The notes beneath the pieces were generated by a model, which saw only the letters and a list, made by a program, of their open reading frames with translations, was not told where the DNA came from and did not search any database. Both the position numbers and the translations under genes were made by a program. A DNA stretch of 64,000 nucleotides from Fonsecaea monophora (taxonomy: Eukaryota > Ascomycota > Eurotiomycetes > Chaetothyriales > Herpotrichiellaceae). Positions 10,764-22,510 of the stretch are shown piece by piece (positions within the stretch are counted from its first letter, which is position 1; each line of letters opens with the position of its first letter). The DNA lies in the NCBI RefSeq assembly GCF_001642475.1, contig NW_019173969.1, positions 62,001-126,000 on the forward strand, written 5' to 3'.

Positions 10764-11059
10764 CTGGAGGGTATATCAGTACAAAGCAAGAACGAATTGT
10801 ATTGGCCATACCTTTTCGTCTCTCTCGCTCCAGTAATGGTGGTGTTGTAAGAGATTAGCAAAAGTAAGGTGATGTTGGTCCTCAATGATCGAAGCTGCTA
10901 TGGAGCTCTCCACTAGACTTGGCACTATTCGGCGCACCTTCCATTTGTGGACTTTTCCAACATTTCTCTCGTCTCTCATTCCCGCAGCAATGATTTTCAT
11001 TGCCGATGGTTGCGACTTTCTCTCTACGTCAAGAGAATATATCTTCCAGCCTTCTGAAA
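10764..11059. promoter_or_regulatory. divergent promoter COX8 / MTR4
   Basis: This 296-bp region separates two divergent start codons and so carries both promoters, perhaps with a 5'-UTR intron of COX8 at its left end. No specific site claimed. Confidence 0.45.
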
Positions 11060-14000
11060 ATGGACGAGTTGTTTGATGTGTTCGAAGAAAACGGCCAGGT
11101 ACCACCGGCTACCACGCTCACGAAAGCACAAAGAAAGCGGTTAAAGCGACAGGCTAATGGTGAAGTGAAGGATGATCCTGACGGTGAAGAAGCAACTGCT
11201 CCCTCTAGTGATGGGAGTGCCTCGGTTTCGGGAGATGTCGATAAGGATATGACGGATGGAGATGCACCAGAGGTCAAACGAATGCGCATGGAAGACGAAC
11301 CAGAACCCGTCGTCACCGATACCTTCGAGACCGAACAGTCAAGAGAGGTAGCAGCATCTGCTGGCCTGCTCCCAGGAAAAGAGGAAGAGAAGGTCATCCT
11401 GTCACATCAAGTTCGTCACCAAGTTGCCTTGCCACCAGACTATGACTATGTGCCCATCTCAGAGCACAAACCGCCTGCAGAACCTGCTCGGACGTGGCCA
11501 TTCCAGCTCGATCCCTTTCAACAAGTATCTATTGCCTCCATTGAACGAAATGAGAGTGTCCTTGTCTCCGCTCATACCAGCGCAGGCAAAACCGTCGTTG
11601 CCGAATATGCAATTGCCCAGTCACTTAAAAACAATCAGCGTGTCATCTACACAAGCCCCATCAAGGCACTCAGCAACCAGAAATATCGAGAATTTCAAGC
11701 TGATTTTGGCGATGTTGGTCTCATGACTGGCGATGTCACCATCAATCCTACAGCCACCTGCCTGGTTATGACTACCGAGATTCTTCGCTCAATGCTTTAC
11801 CGTGGGTCTGAGATTATGCGTGAAGTGGGCTGGGTGATTTTCGACGAGATACACTACCTGCGAGACAAAGTCCGAGGCGTTGTATGGGAAGAGACAATCA
11901 TTCTACTACCGGACAAAGTTCACTATGTGTTCTTGTCAGCAACGATTCCAAACGCAATGCAATTTGCTGAATGGATCACGAAAACCCATAATCAACCATG
12001 TCACGTTGTCTACACAGACTTCAGGCCAACTCCTTTACAACACTACTTCTTTCCTGCTGGTGCAGATGGAATTCATTTGATCGTGGATGAAAAGGGCGTG
12101 TTCAGGGAAGAAAACTTCCAAAAAGCTATGAGTTCCATTGCAGACAAACAAGGTGACGATCCTGCAAATGCCTTGGCCCGTAGGAAGGGCAAAGGAAGAG
12201 ACAAGAGGTTGAACAAAGGAGGCACTAGAGGTCCTTCCGATATTTATAAGATTGTCCGCATGATCATGACCAAGAACTACAACCCAGTCATTGTGTTCAG
12301 CTTCAGCAAGAGAGATTGCGAGGCGTATGCCATTCAAATGAGCAGCATGTCCTTCAATGAAGAATCTGAGAAGGCCATGGTTTCGAAGGTGTTTGACAGC
12401 GCTTTGGAAATGCTTTCCCCCGAGGACAAGAATTTGCCACAAATCCAGCACTTACTACCTTTGCTGAGGCGAGGCATTGGTATCCATCACTCTGGCTTGT
12501 TGCCAATTCTCAAGGAAACAATTGAGATTCTGTTTCAGGAGGGGCTGATCAAGGTTCTGTTTGCAACCGAGACATTCTCTATTGGGCTCAACATGCCAGC
12601 AAAGACGGTCGTCTTCACCAGCGTTCGCAAATTCGACGGTATCTCGCAACGATGGATCACGCCATCTGAATTTATCCAGATGTCTGGTCGTGCAGGACGG
12701 CGTGGTCTTGACGAACGTGGGATTGTCATTATGATGATTGACCAGCAGATGGAGCCCGGTGTTGCCAAGGACATTGTTCGTGGCGAACAGGATAAACTGA
12801 ACTCCGCATTCTATCTTGGCTACAACATGATTCTTAACTTGCTTCGAGTCGAAGGTATCTCTCCCGAGTTCATGCTTGAAAGGTGCTTTCACCAATTCCA
12901 AAACACTGCTAGTGTCTCTGGGCTCGAGAAGGAACTGCAGCAATTGGAAGCAGAGAGGTCGGCAATGATTCTTGAAGACGAAAGCTCCATCCGAGCTTAC
13001 TACGAGCTTCGAAAACAGCTTGACATCTATGCGGAAGACATGCGTATGGTTATTATTCATCCCAACTACTGTCTGCCTTTCATGCAGCCGGGTCGTCTGG
13101 TAGAGATCAAGGATGGCGAGCATGATTTTGGCTGGGGAGCTGTACTGAACTTCACAAAAAGAAGCCAGAGCAAGTCGACGGAAAAGTTGACACCTCAGGA
13201 GGAGTGGATTCTCGACATTGCGTTGGAGGTGGCCGATGGCCCAGCTCCGGCGACCAAGACTTTTCAATCCTTGCCCCATGGCATTCGTCCTCCTCAGCCT
13301 GGTGAGAAGTCCAAGATCGAAGTCGTCCCAGTCTCTCTCAAATGTGTCCAAAAGATCTCTCACATTCGCATATTTCCACCTGCCGACATGACGGTCTCCG
13401 AGGAGAAAAAGAAGGTCCAGCAGGCGTTAGCAGAAGTGAAGAGACGGTTTCCTGACGGGCTGGCTGTCCTCGACCCGATTGAAAATATGAAAATCACCGA
13501 CAACTCATTCAAGGATTTACTCCGAAAAATCGAGATCATGGAGTCTAGGTTGGTGGCCAACCCATTGCACCACTCTCCTCGCCTCGAGGGCCTTTACAAT
13601 CAGTACGCGGCCAAGGTCTCGCTTACCAATAAGATTCGAAGCCTGAAGAAGCAAATTCAAGATGCCCATGCAATTATGCAATTGGAAGAGCTGAAATGCC
13701 GGAAGCGGGTACTACGCCGGTTGCAGTTCATCAACGAAGATGAAGTGGTGCAACTCAAGGCGCGCGTCGCATGTGAGATCAGCACCGGGGACGAACTGAT
13801 GCTTAGTGAGCTTCTCTTCAACCGATTCTTCAACGACTTGACACCGGAGCTCTGTGCAGCTGTCATGAGCTGCTTTGTTTTTGAAGAAAAGGTCAATGAG
13901 ACCCCTAACTTGACCGAGGAACTTGCCAAACCCTTGCGTGAGATACAGAGACAAGCCCGACATATCGCCAAGGTATCGGTAGAGTCGAAGTTGGCTATGA

Positions 14001-14320
14001 ATGAGGAAGAGTATGTCCAAGGGTTCAAATGGCAGCTTATGCCAGTGATGTACGCCTGGGCGAATGGAAAATCATTCGGGGAGATTTGGTAGGTTCCGGA
14101 AAGCTGCCTGGAAGTGGCCAATGCTGATTGTGGGTATAGCAAAATGACCGATGTCTACGAAGGCAGCTTGATCCGTACATTTCGCCGGCTGGAAGAAGCA
14201 TTGCGTCAGATGGCGGAAGCCTCGAAAGTCATGGGAAGCGAGGAATTGGAGAAGAAGTTCGAGGAGGCGTTGAACAAGGTAAGGCGAGATATCGTGGCAG
14301 CTCAGTCGCTGTATCTCTAG
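11060..14320 (+). CDS. mtr4: Mtr4/Dob1 exosome RNA helicase
   Basis: Ski2-like DExH helicase of the nuclear TRAMP/exosome pathway that unwinds RNA for 3' processing and decay. Exon 1 is 11060-14088 and exon 2 is 14140-14320; the 51-nt intron starts GTAGGT, has a GCTGAT branch and ends ATAG, and restores EICKMTDVYEG. Product 1069 residues. Start at MDELFDVFEE, the canonical Mtr4 start, although the frame is open 20 codons further up. Motif I AHTSAGKT lies at about residues 172-179, motif II DEIH at about 261-264, LSATIPN follows, then TETFSIGLNMPAKT and motif VI SGRAGRRG. The KOW/arch insert (PGRLVEIKDGEHDFGWGAV) sits around 680-700, and the helical bundle finishes with DIVAAQSLYL. The acidic N-terminus fits the flexible Mtr4 tail. 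Confidence 0.96.
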
Positions 14321-15315
14321 ACTTGACCATTTAGAGCGACGAGCCAACGACGCCTATCCTGCCGATCCAACCAGTAGAGCTGTTGGAGAAGATGATTTCT
14401 TGTGACTACACGATACCCACGGCCTTGTTTGGTGATAGTAAGACATGCACAGGTTGATGGCGCTTGACATGGACAACCAGGTGTGATGCTATTGCCTGAG
14501 ACCATGTTCGATGCTGGAAGACAAGTGTGTTGGTCGAATCTCTTTTGCTTACGACAACAAATCATGGCTGCGGTACCGACGGCACCAACGGAAGAGCTCT
14601 ACATAGCCTCCCATCACGACCATGTGCCCCTTCTCTTGACACAATTTTAATTCTATTCGAACTTCGTCCTGGCGACTGTGAGCTGGCATCCAGCTGCGTA
14701 ACTGTAGGGGGGCCTGCCTGCGCCTTGTCCAGCATCCATTTCTTTGTGCCATTCGGCATGGGGCCTCGTATTTGTCTTTGTCTCGTACTGGTTCTGCAAG
14801 TCGATGTAAGAAAAGTTAACCACCCAGCATTGCATGAGCCCAGTCCTCGGTTGACCAAGGGAGTGGGTATGGATTGGGCAGCGACCAGCACTTTGTAGGA
14901 AGTGGATGCCTAGAGGGTTTGCTAAGGGTCTGGTCCAGTGAAGGGCAGCAAATCAAAGGGTCCAAGGCTACAGAGGTTATACGCCTAAAAGCCCTGGATG
15001 CCCTTGTATCATTGGCACTTTGACCCGCAGCTGCCACAACGCCAACTGACAAACTGACCCTCCACTCAGACTTCAAACCTGGACTTTCCTCCCGTCACAT
15101 CACATCCACATCACCACCTCTCTTCCCGTCTCTCAGTTCTTCACCGCTGCTCTGCCTACAAGGACAGGGAAGTTATCAGAGTAGACACTTCGCTCCCTAA
15201 CTATCGTTACTCCCATCTTCATCTCCAGATCTCTGTACCATCGTCGTCTCCTCCATTTGAACTGCAGTAAACATCGCACCTGGATATCATCGGGCGTCCA
15301 AAGGCCAGAGCCAAA
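14321..15315. other. intergenic, about 1 kb, no gene seen
   Basis: Lies between the MTR4 stop and the STS1 start. Short open frames on both strands lack any family resemblance or splice logic. The last ~300 bp before 15316 are C/T-rich, as expected for a fungal promoter and 5' UTR. Confidence 0.5.
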
Positions 15316-16275
15316 ATGAATAGCCTGGCCACGCCCCCCGTCCCTCCTCACTTCCACGAACACTCCCGTCTCTCTCCTAACAGATCGAGTGAGTAATCTC
15401 CAGAGGAGCTGGTTTCTTCCAACCTGCTAACCGCCACATCAGTGTCTGCCTCGGGTCCGTCTCGGAAACGAAAAGCCTCCCCCTCCCCAGATCGAGACGA
15501 TGAAATGTCAACATCACCCTCCATATCAAACGCCCGACTCCCCAATACCTCTACACCGAATTCACGGAAACGAGCCCGTCCGAATCTGATCGGGAGACCG
15601 TTATCAGTGGAAAGACTCCTTGAAACATTAGACAAGGAGTCCCTGACATCCGTGCTGAAGACTTTGTGTGAGAGACACCCAAGTCTTCGGGATGAAGTTG
15701 TCCAAATCAGCCCTCGACCCAGCATCCAAAGCACCCTACAAGTCTTGCGGCAGTATTTCACACGATTGATGGACTCATTTCCCCTGGGACCGAATCCCCG
15801 TTCTGATTACTCCTACGATCGTGTACGTCCTCAGTGGCACCAACTCCTCGACGCTCTTACAGATTTCACTCCTCACTTCTTGCCGCCAAATGAGCATCAG
15901 TCATCCACATCGCTCGAGTACTTGAACGAGGTCACCCGAATTATTCATGATCTTCCGGAATGGGACAACCCTCAACATAATTTCGCCAAACAAAATGCAT
16001 ACGAGGAAATCTCAAAGGCATGGGCCAGTGTCATCAAGGAGGCCAGCAAAAGAGGCGGAGGGTATCAACTGCAGTTCAACGGCTGGGAAGAGAAACTTCG
16101 AGTGCATAACGAAAAGAGTGGTGGCCGACTACGTGAAGCCTATGATGAGTTGATGCAGGCACTCGGCTGGCTCAGACAAAGTAATCAACCGTCGCAACAA
16201 CAGAGCATTCGGCAACAATTATTTTCAAACACATATGGCATGGAACAGCCAATGATTCGAACAGGCAACTGGTGA
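15316..16275 (+). CDS. sts1: Nuclear proteasome tethering factor Sts1/Cut8
   Basis: Cut8/Sts1 proteins tether the 26S proteasome to the nuclear envelope and support chromosome segregation. Exon 1 is 15316-15388, exon 2 is 15443-16275; the 54-nt intron starts GTGAGT and ends TCAG. The joined codon A|TG gives RSMSASGPSRKRKASPSPD, and the product has 301 residues. The N-terminus (1-90) is disordered and basic, with clusters such as SRKRK and SRKRARPNLIGRPL that could serve nuclear import. The folded part begins at LSVERLLETLDKESLTSVLKTLCERHPSL and has a six-helix-like pattern up to GGRLREAYDELMQALGWL, matching the Cut8 core. The first exon was chosen because it supplies an ATG and keeps frame; initiating at the internal Met25 would drop it. 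Confidence 0.85.
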
Positions 16276-16993
16276 AAGACAGAACGAAACCAGCACACAT
16301 TTGCATCAAAGCCATGGATACACACGTTACACTTCACGAATTTCCTTTGTTCAGGGCGGATGGCTGCATGGGTGCATATACCTTGGGGACTAACGACTTG
16401 AAACGACCAATATTCGACTTCCATCCCGACTTTCGTGTTGCAGCTTTTTCATTTGTCATCATGGGTAACGGGCGTCTAATCGGGAGCATACGTGTGAGCC
16501 ACGGAGTGTCTCTTTCATTAACACCCCTTTTTGATCAGAGGGACTTGCATCCGGCAATGAGAGGAATACATTTTGTACAGGCCAGGCGTGGGACACGGCG
16601 GTTGAAGTGGCGGGGGAAAGGCATTTGGTCGAGCTCCTTTCCAGGCCACACTATCCATCCCACCATCCGTTGAATCCAACACAATCTCCCTTACCTCCAT
16701 GTCTCTTGCTGTGATAGCATCTGATAGACACGAGGCACGGTCAGACAGAGTCCAGAAGGCATCTTATCGGCCGGATTTCTCAAGCTGTGTAAGGGTTGAG
16801 TGAAACGGAGTTGTACTTAATCAGGAGATAGACTTGAATCGATTTGAGATTTGTACACAGCATACGCACTTCGGCTAATTGAGTGATACTCTCTCCCTTC
16901 TCCATTACTATACAATTTGCCAACCCTACCGTGGTGACATGCGGGTATTACCAGTCCTCTCTAGGCGTTTCTTCCAGCGCCCCCAAGTCCAGG
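16276..16993. other. intergenic between convergent STS1 and heme lyase genes
   Basis: 718 bp of 3' flank from both sides. No coding frame or repeat that I can support. Confidence 0.5.
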
Positions 16994-17977
16994 TTACCTC
17001 AACCCAAGCAACTGTTCCGCTCTCATCCTCCATCCTTCCATAGTATTTAACTTTGGCCGTACATCGAGATAGAAATTGAGGGCACTATTTCCCTGCTGCC
17101 CAGTCTTCCCTTCACGGGCCTTGCCTTGGTAGAAATCAATGACATACTCAACTTTGCTGCCGTCACATCGCTGGACCACCCAGTCGTGTCGATCGAAGGG
17201 TTCGGTGTAGCCCCAGAGCGAGTTCCATCTCGCCTTTGGGGACTTTGCTCCCGCGCCCAGACCTTGGAAGGAGAGCAACTTGGGACCGCCGCAGGCGTCC
17301 GAGGTGCCCTTTTCCCACCGCTTGATCAGCACCCAGGCCTGTTCGTTGACTGCGTTGTGGATCGGGATGATCGCGGACACCGATGTGGCTAGGTCGGTCG
17401 GGTTCGACGACGAGAGCGTCTGTTTGCGCATCACGGCGTGGAAGAATTGGTGCTCCGACGGATAGATCCAATTGCCACTGGATGATGTTCCCGTTTCAGA
17501 CTCGGAGTTTGCTGGGACGCTTGTCGTCGGAGGGGGCTCAGAGGGAGAGAGAGCTTGCGCGGATTGCGGAAAGGCGCGCGGAATGGAGGAGATCACACGG
17601 CCGTGTGAGAGGGGCCGTGCGCTTTGGTAGCCAGAGTGAGTCTCGAGGCTAGGATCTTGTGAAATACGGTCGGAGGAGCATTCTTGAGATGATATTGCTG
17701 TCGCCTTGGGAAGCGGAGGATGCGAGGGCGGGAGGGAAGGTTGTGATCTCTGTTGTGGGTTGCGCAACGGTGTCTCTCCTTTTGACTGTGAACCCTTTAT
17801 CTGTTGGGCCTGCTGGAGCCATATCTCTCTGGTTTTGGGGTCGACCGGGCAAGCTGAGGCGGAATCTGCAGGGAGTTGCTGTGGGAGGTGGTGACTGGAT
17901 TGATCTTGAGTAGTGACTGAGGATACTGCGGGTGGCGCATGAGGCTCTGGGGCGGGATCTGCTTTCCACCAGCCCAT
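16994..17977 (-). CDS. Holocytochrome-c synthase (cytochrome c/c1 heme lyase)
   Basis: Intermembrane-space enzyme that attaches heme covalently to the CXXCH cysteines of apocytochrome c or c1. Single exon, 327 residues. Near residues 43-45 is a CPV heme-regulatory motif (SACPVDPKTREIWL). Residues about 70-165 are a Pro/Ser-rich spacer. The conserved domain begins NWIYPSEHQFFHAVMRK and runs through IPIHNAVNEQAWVLIKRWE, PKLLSFQGLG, SPKARWNSLWGYTEPFDRHDW and VEYVIDFYQGK, with the conserved His and Trp residues present. The start MGWWKADP resembles other fungal heme lyases. Whether it is the Cyc3 or the Cyt2 type cannot be settled by eye. It is divergent from MVD1 across 343 bp. Confidence 0.88.
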   Translation of the reverse strand: MGWWKADPAPEPHAPPAVSSVTTQDQSSHHLPQQLPADSASACPVDPKTREIWLQQAQQIKGSQSKGETPLRNPQQRSQPSLPPSHPPLPKATAISSQECSSDRISQDPSLETHSGYQSARPLSHGRVISSIPRAFPQSAQALSPSEPPPTTSVPANSESETGTSSSGNWIYPSEHQFFHAVMRKQTLSSSNPTDLATSVSAIIPIHNAVNEQAWVLIKRWEKGTSDACGGPKLLSFQGLGAGAKSPKARWNSLWGYTEPFDRHDWVVQRCDGSKVEYVIDFYQGKAREGKTGQQGNSALNFYLDVRPKLNTMEGWRMRAEQLLGLR

Positions 17978-18320
17978 TGAAATATCTGCCTCTCAATGTT
18001 TATGTCGGAATATGTATTTAGACGGCCGTAAGCGCAGAAGATTTAATCTGTTGCGATGAGCGAAGGGTTACAATGGGAAGGAAGCTCGTCGCCTCTGGAG
18101 AAATTTGTGTAGTATGCGGGGAGCGCAGCCTGGTACGTGCTTGTAATCAGATGCTTGTAATTGATGTGGCTGCTGAAAAGGCACAAGACCAGCCTTGTCC
18201 CGATCCAGGGCGACCTTATTTACCTCTAGCGTCACACTACATACTAATTTTCCCGCCGTTTGATCGAGTTTGTCCTTTGCACAATTCCATCTGGCTCTAA
18301 ACCCCTGTACAGACACAATC
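17978..18320. promoter_or_regulatory. divergent promoter, heme lyase / MVD1
   Basis: The 343 bp between two divergent start codons contain both promoters. No sterol- or heme-responsive site could be identified with confidence. Confidence 0.45.
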
Positions 18321-19601
18321 ATGTCTAGCTCAAATACCGTCTATCGGGCAAGTACCACTGCTCCAGTCAACATTGCTGTGATCAAGTAGGTACGCCAATT
18401 AATCCCTCAGCTCTCCTCTCATCGAACATGGTAATCCCCATTGAAGGTCAAAGACTGATCGACTTGGAACTACAGATACTGGGGAAAGCGTGATACAGTC
18501 CTGAATCTCCCGACGAATTCGTCCCTGTCGGTGACATTATCTCAGAAGTCACTACGAACCCACACCACCGCATCATGTTCCGAATCCTTCTCGGGGCCAG
18601 ACACTCTGATACTCAACGGGGAGAAGGAGGATATTCAGTCTTCGAAGAGAACGCAAGCGTGCCTGAGAGACCTTCGTTCGCTACGTGAGGCATTGGAAGC
18701 CAAGGACGGTTCTCTACCCAAGCTGTCGAAATGGACCTTGCGACTGGTGTCGACAAACAATTTCCCTACCGCGGCCGGTCTTGCTTCTTCGGCTGCTGGG
18801 TTCGCGGCTCTCGTAAGAGCAATCGCTGACCTCTACGAGTTACCTCAATCGCCCAAAGAGCTCTCGTTGATTGCTCGGCAAGGCTCTGGATCAGCTTGCA
18901 GGAGTCTGATGGGCGGCTATGTGGCATGGCGAGCTGGTACGAAGGCGGATGGAAGTGACAGCTTGGCTGAAGAGGTGGCACCAGTATCACATTGGCCGGA
19001 AATGCGGGCACTGATACTTGTCGTCAGTGCTGAGAAGAAGGGTATCGCATCAACCGCAGGTATGCAAACCACGGTCGAGACATCCACCCTAGCACCCACG
19101 AGATTCAAGGAGATTGTCCCCAAAAGGATGCAGGAAATAGAGAAGGCAATCGCGGAGAAAGATTTCGAGACGTTTGCACGGGTTACGATGCAGGATTCGA
19201 ATTCGTTTCACGCCATCTGTTTGGATTCATGGCCCCCGATCCACTACCTGAATGATGTTTCCCGCGCAGCGATGAATGCCGTGGAGACGGCAAATCGGAA
19301 AGCAGGGAAGCTCATCTGCGCATACACGTTCGACGCAGGGCCGAATGCAGTGATTTACTACCTGGAAGAACACACACACCAAGTTGCAGGAGTGTTTAGA
19401 AACATTTTACCCCGTATCCCAGGTTGGGAGGGCGGGTTCGGGGAGTCTATTCGACCGAACGAATATGGAGGATTGGAACAGAAGACGCTGATGACGCTGA
19501 AGGCGGGTGTCAGTCGGGTCATTTGTACAGCGGTGGGAGGAGGGCCAGAGAGTGTGGAGAACCATCTGGTCGACGAAGGCGGGAATGCTCTGGTGGAATG
19601 A
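18321..19601 (+). CDS. mvd1: Mevalonate diphosphate decarboxylase
   Basis: Catalyses ATP-dependent decarboxylation of mevalonate-5-diphosphate to isopentenyl diphosphate, an ergosterol/isoprenoid pathway step. Exon 1 is 18321-18385, exon 2 is 18476-19601; the 90-nt intron starts GTAGGT and ends TACAG. The split AA|A lysine codon restores NIAVIKYWGKRD. Product 396 residues, the same length as I expect for the yeast enzyme. GHMP-kinase-fold motifs are present: LPTNSSLSVTL near the start, the glycine-rich phosphate loop TAAGLASSAAGFAALV around residues 120-135, SGSACRSLMGGYVAW, and the catalytic-aspartate region TFDAGPNAV near 310. It shares its promoter region with the heme lyase and is followed by a flavin monooxygenase on the same strand. 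Confidence 0.96.
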
Positions 19602-20445
19602 TTGAACGTCAGGTGTGAAGAAGGAAGCATTTGCATACGACAACGAATGAAATTCGACTGGCACTGCAAGGCAAGAGTATTTTCCTTCGTATCTGCACAT
19701 TGGCATGCAGTGAGCCTCCTCTATCGATGATACCTCGGTGTTTCTTCACTGGGAGCATCCGAGCATTCATGAATACGAGATACGGGTGAGTCGTCGTAAG
19801 AGGGGGAAAGGATCACATATTGTGGGGGTGGGACAGGCCCGCAGGGTGCAAATCGGCATAGGCATCTAGTGACACCCAGACAAGAAATACGGCTGCCGGG
19901 GGTGGGTAGCGAGTGGCATGTGAGTGGCATGTGCACCACCATGTGGTCAGATATTATTAAGGCTCCAGGGCTCCTCAGCGCCTAGGGGAGTCCCCCACAA
20001 CCTAGTCCGTACAACCACTTCGCCTCCCTTTTACTGGTGGGCTAGGTACGGGTATTCATTCGTAAGTAAGCACTCTATTCGGCGCACTCTTGCCAGTTTT
20101 GTCGGCGGATTACCTACAATGTGGTAGACGCTGGGCCAAATCTTGAATCCATCTTGTCGTGCCCAGATTGCCTCTGTATCATAGCATTGATCTGCCCCTA
20201 ATTGTTTTGCTAGGCCCGATGGCCTAGACTCTACTCGTATGCTTTGCCGAGGTTCGCCGTTCCATTCCCAGTCTTGCTGGGGAGACTGGATCTGGTGGAC
20301 GGATTTCGGGCCTTAATCGACCCTAGCCGTTTTGCTCACGCAGCTCACCGACCAGGCATGTCCTCCGGCGCATATATTGCCATAACTCGCCTCCTATTGT
20401 CTTCTCACCATCGCTACCTAGTCAACGCCGGTACAACAATTCATC
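19602..20445. other. intergenic, about 840 bp, no gene seen
   Basis: MVD1 3' flank and promoter of the flavin monooxygenase. Only short, unconserved open frames; no repeat or RNA gene recognised. Confidence 0.5.
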
Positions 20446-21977
20446 ATGATTGCGGCCAACAACACTTTCGACGTCATCATTATTGGCGCCGGCATCAGCG
20501 GCATCAATTCTGCATACCGTCTTCAAGAAGGTCTCCCCGACTTCTCGTACGCCATCCTCGAAGCACGGGCCGAGATCGGTGGCACCTGGAGTTTGTTCAA
20601 GTACCCTGGCATCAGATCTGATTCTGATCTACACACTTTTGGGTTCCCCTGGGATCCATGGAAGGAAGACCGTTCCATCGCTGATGCTGCTTCGATTCTG
20701 CGATATGTCAAGACTACTGCCGCCAAACATGGCATCGACAAAAACATCAAATACCACCACAAGGTCGAGTCGATGAATTGGTCAACTGAGAACCAACATT
20801 GGGAAGTTGAAGTCACCGTCGATGGCACCGAGAAGCGAAAGTACTACTCTCGATTCATCCTCCTGGGTACCGGCTACTATGACTATACTCAAGGGCTCAG
20901 CACCAAGATTCCTGGCATTGAGAACTTCAAGGGCACCGTTGTCCATCCTCAATTCTGGCCCGAGGAGCTCGACTATACAGACAAGAGAGTCGTCATTATC
21001 GGCAGTGGTGCCACCGCCGTCACCCTCTTGCCTGCCATGACCGAAAAGGCCAAGTCGGTGACGATGCTTCAACGATCACCCAGCTATTTCCTGCCCGTCC
21101 CCCTGAGCGAGCCCATTGATGCTCTTATCAAGCGGGTATTCCCTGAAAAGTTCGCGTATCAACTCATCCGACTCAGATTCCTCCTCGTCGGCTTCTTGTT
21201 TTTTCAATTTTGTCGACTCTTCCCCAACAAGGGTCGATCTATCCTGCGTGATGCCACCCAAAAGGAGCTACCTGCCAATATTCCTTTCGACCCTCATTTT
21301 GTTCCTCGCTACAATCCCTGGGAGCAAAGAATGTGTATTACTCCTGGTGAGTTTTTACTAATCCGTCGAAAACCGTACGCTGGGCAAATCGCTGATTTCT
21401 TCAAGGTGGCGATTTCTTCGCAGCGCTTCGCACTGGCAAAGCCGATGTCGTGACCGACACAATCGAAGACATGAGCGCCGGCGAGATCAAGCTCAAGTCA
21501 GGAGCGACTCTCCCTGCGGACATCATCGTCACCGCCACGGGTCTCAAAATCCAGTTTGGTGGTGGTGCTAATGTTACGGTCGATGGTGAGCCCTACCAGA
21601 TGAACCAAAAGTTCATCTGGCGTGGTGCTTTGCTACAGGATCTACCAAACTTCACCTTCATCTTCGGCTACACGAATGCTAGCTGGACCCTGGGCGCCGA
21701 TGCCACGGCACAGCTGTGGGTTCGTCTCCTCAAAGAGATGAAGGAAAAGAACATGACAAGTATGGTTCCGCGGATTGATGAAAAGGATCATATCAGTGAA
21801 GTGCCTCTCTTGAACCTGAACAGTAGCTACATCAAGGCAGCCCAAGAGGCCAATACATTGCCCAAAGGTGGCAATCGAGGACCGTGGGTGCCTAGGAGCT
21901 CGTACCTTCGAGACATCTGGCACGCGAAGTTTGGCGACATCCGGACGGGGTTGCAGTTTAACAGGATTTCAACCTAG
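20446..21977 (+). CDS. Baeyer-Villiger-type flavin monooxygenase
   Basis: NADPH- and FAD-dependent monooxygenase that probably inserts oxygen next to a carbonyl or oxidises a heteroatom. Exons 20446-21346 and 21406-21977; the 59-nt intron (GTGAGT, GCTGAT branch, CAAG) restores ITPGGDFFAALRTGKADVV. Product 490 residues. The FAD Rossmann motif GAGISG is at residues 14-19, EIGGTWSLFKYPGIRSDSDLH follows, and the BVMO fingerprint FxGxxxHxxxWP is met by FKGTVVHPQFWP at 161-172. The NADPH Rossmann motif GSGATAV is near 186. A hydrophobic stretch (about 240-256, LVGFLFFQFCRLF) may touch membrane. The overall look is that of EthA-like proteins, which differ from the longer cyclohexanone-monooxygenase type. 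No other pathway enzyme is adjacent except MVD1 upstream, so the substrate is unknown. Confidence 0.87.
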
Positions 21978-22510
21978 ACGAAAGATGGTCGTGAGGTGTC
22001 TTGTGGTTTCAAAAAGAAAGGGTGTTAACACATTTAGTTTGGGCGTTGACCGTGGCGTTAGCTTCCTATTACTAGTAGTTGAAGAGCACGAAGAGGACTC
22101 TTATGAATTAAGACCCCTTGGATGGCCCAGCATACCTGGTGGCTGGCGTTCCAACATGCCTGGGTTTGCCATGCACGTGCCCTTTGTCAGGTTATCGTAG
22201 GTGGGCCGGCTGTAAGATTTTCCTGTGCCGAAGCCCGCTGTTGCCGCTGGTTTGTTGGCCTATAATCTTCTCATGCTGTCCACCTTTTTCTTTTCGCCCG
22301 CAAACAAAATATTTCTGACCGCCCATTTTCTTTCTTCCACGTTCTCGGCCTGGCTCTTTGTCTCCTCCCGTCCTCTTCTCTACTGTTTTCTCCTCCGGAC
22401 CTAACGCAAAGTCAAGAGACGCTTTGACACCGCTCCACACTCCGGCCTAACCGACCGCGCAATACATATCGCTTCACGTCCACGTCAGACAAATAAAACC
22501 CTCTCTCACG
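21978..22510. other. intergenic, monooxygenase 3' flank and zinc-finger gene promoter
   Basis: About 530 bp. The right half is C/T-rich, like a fungal promoter. No gene recognised. Confidence 0.45.

Noticed and set aside
12455..13363. 302-codon minus-strand open frame inside MTR4
   Set aside because: Lies opposite a highly conserved helicase sequence and has no recognisable domain.
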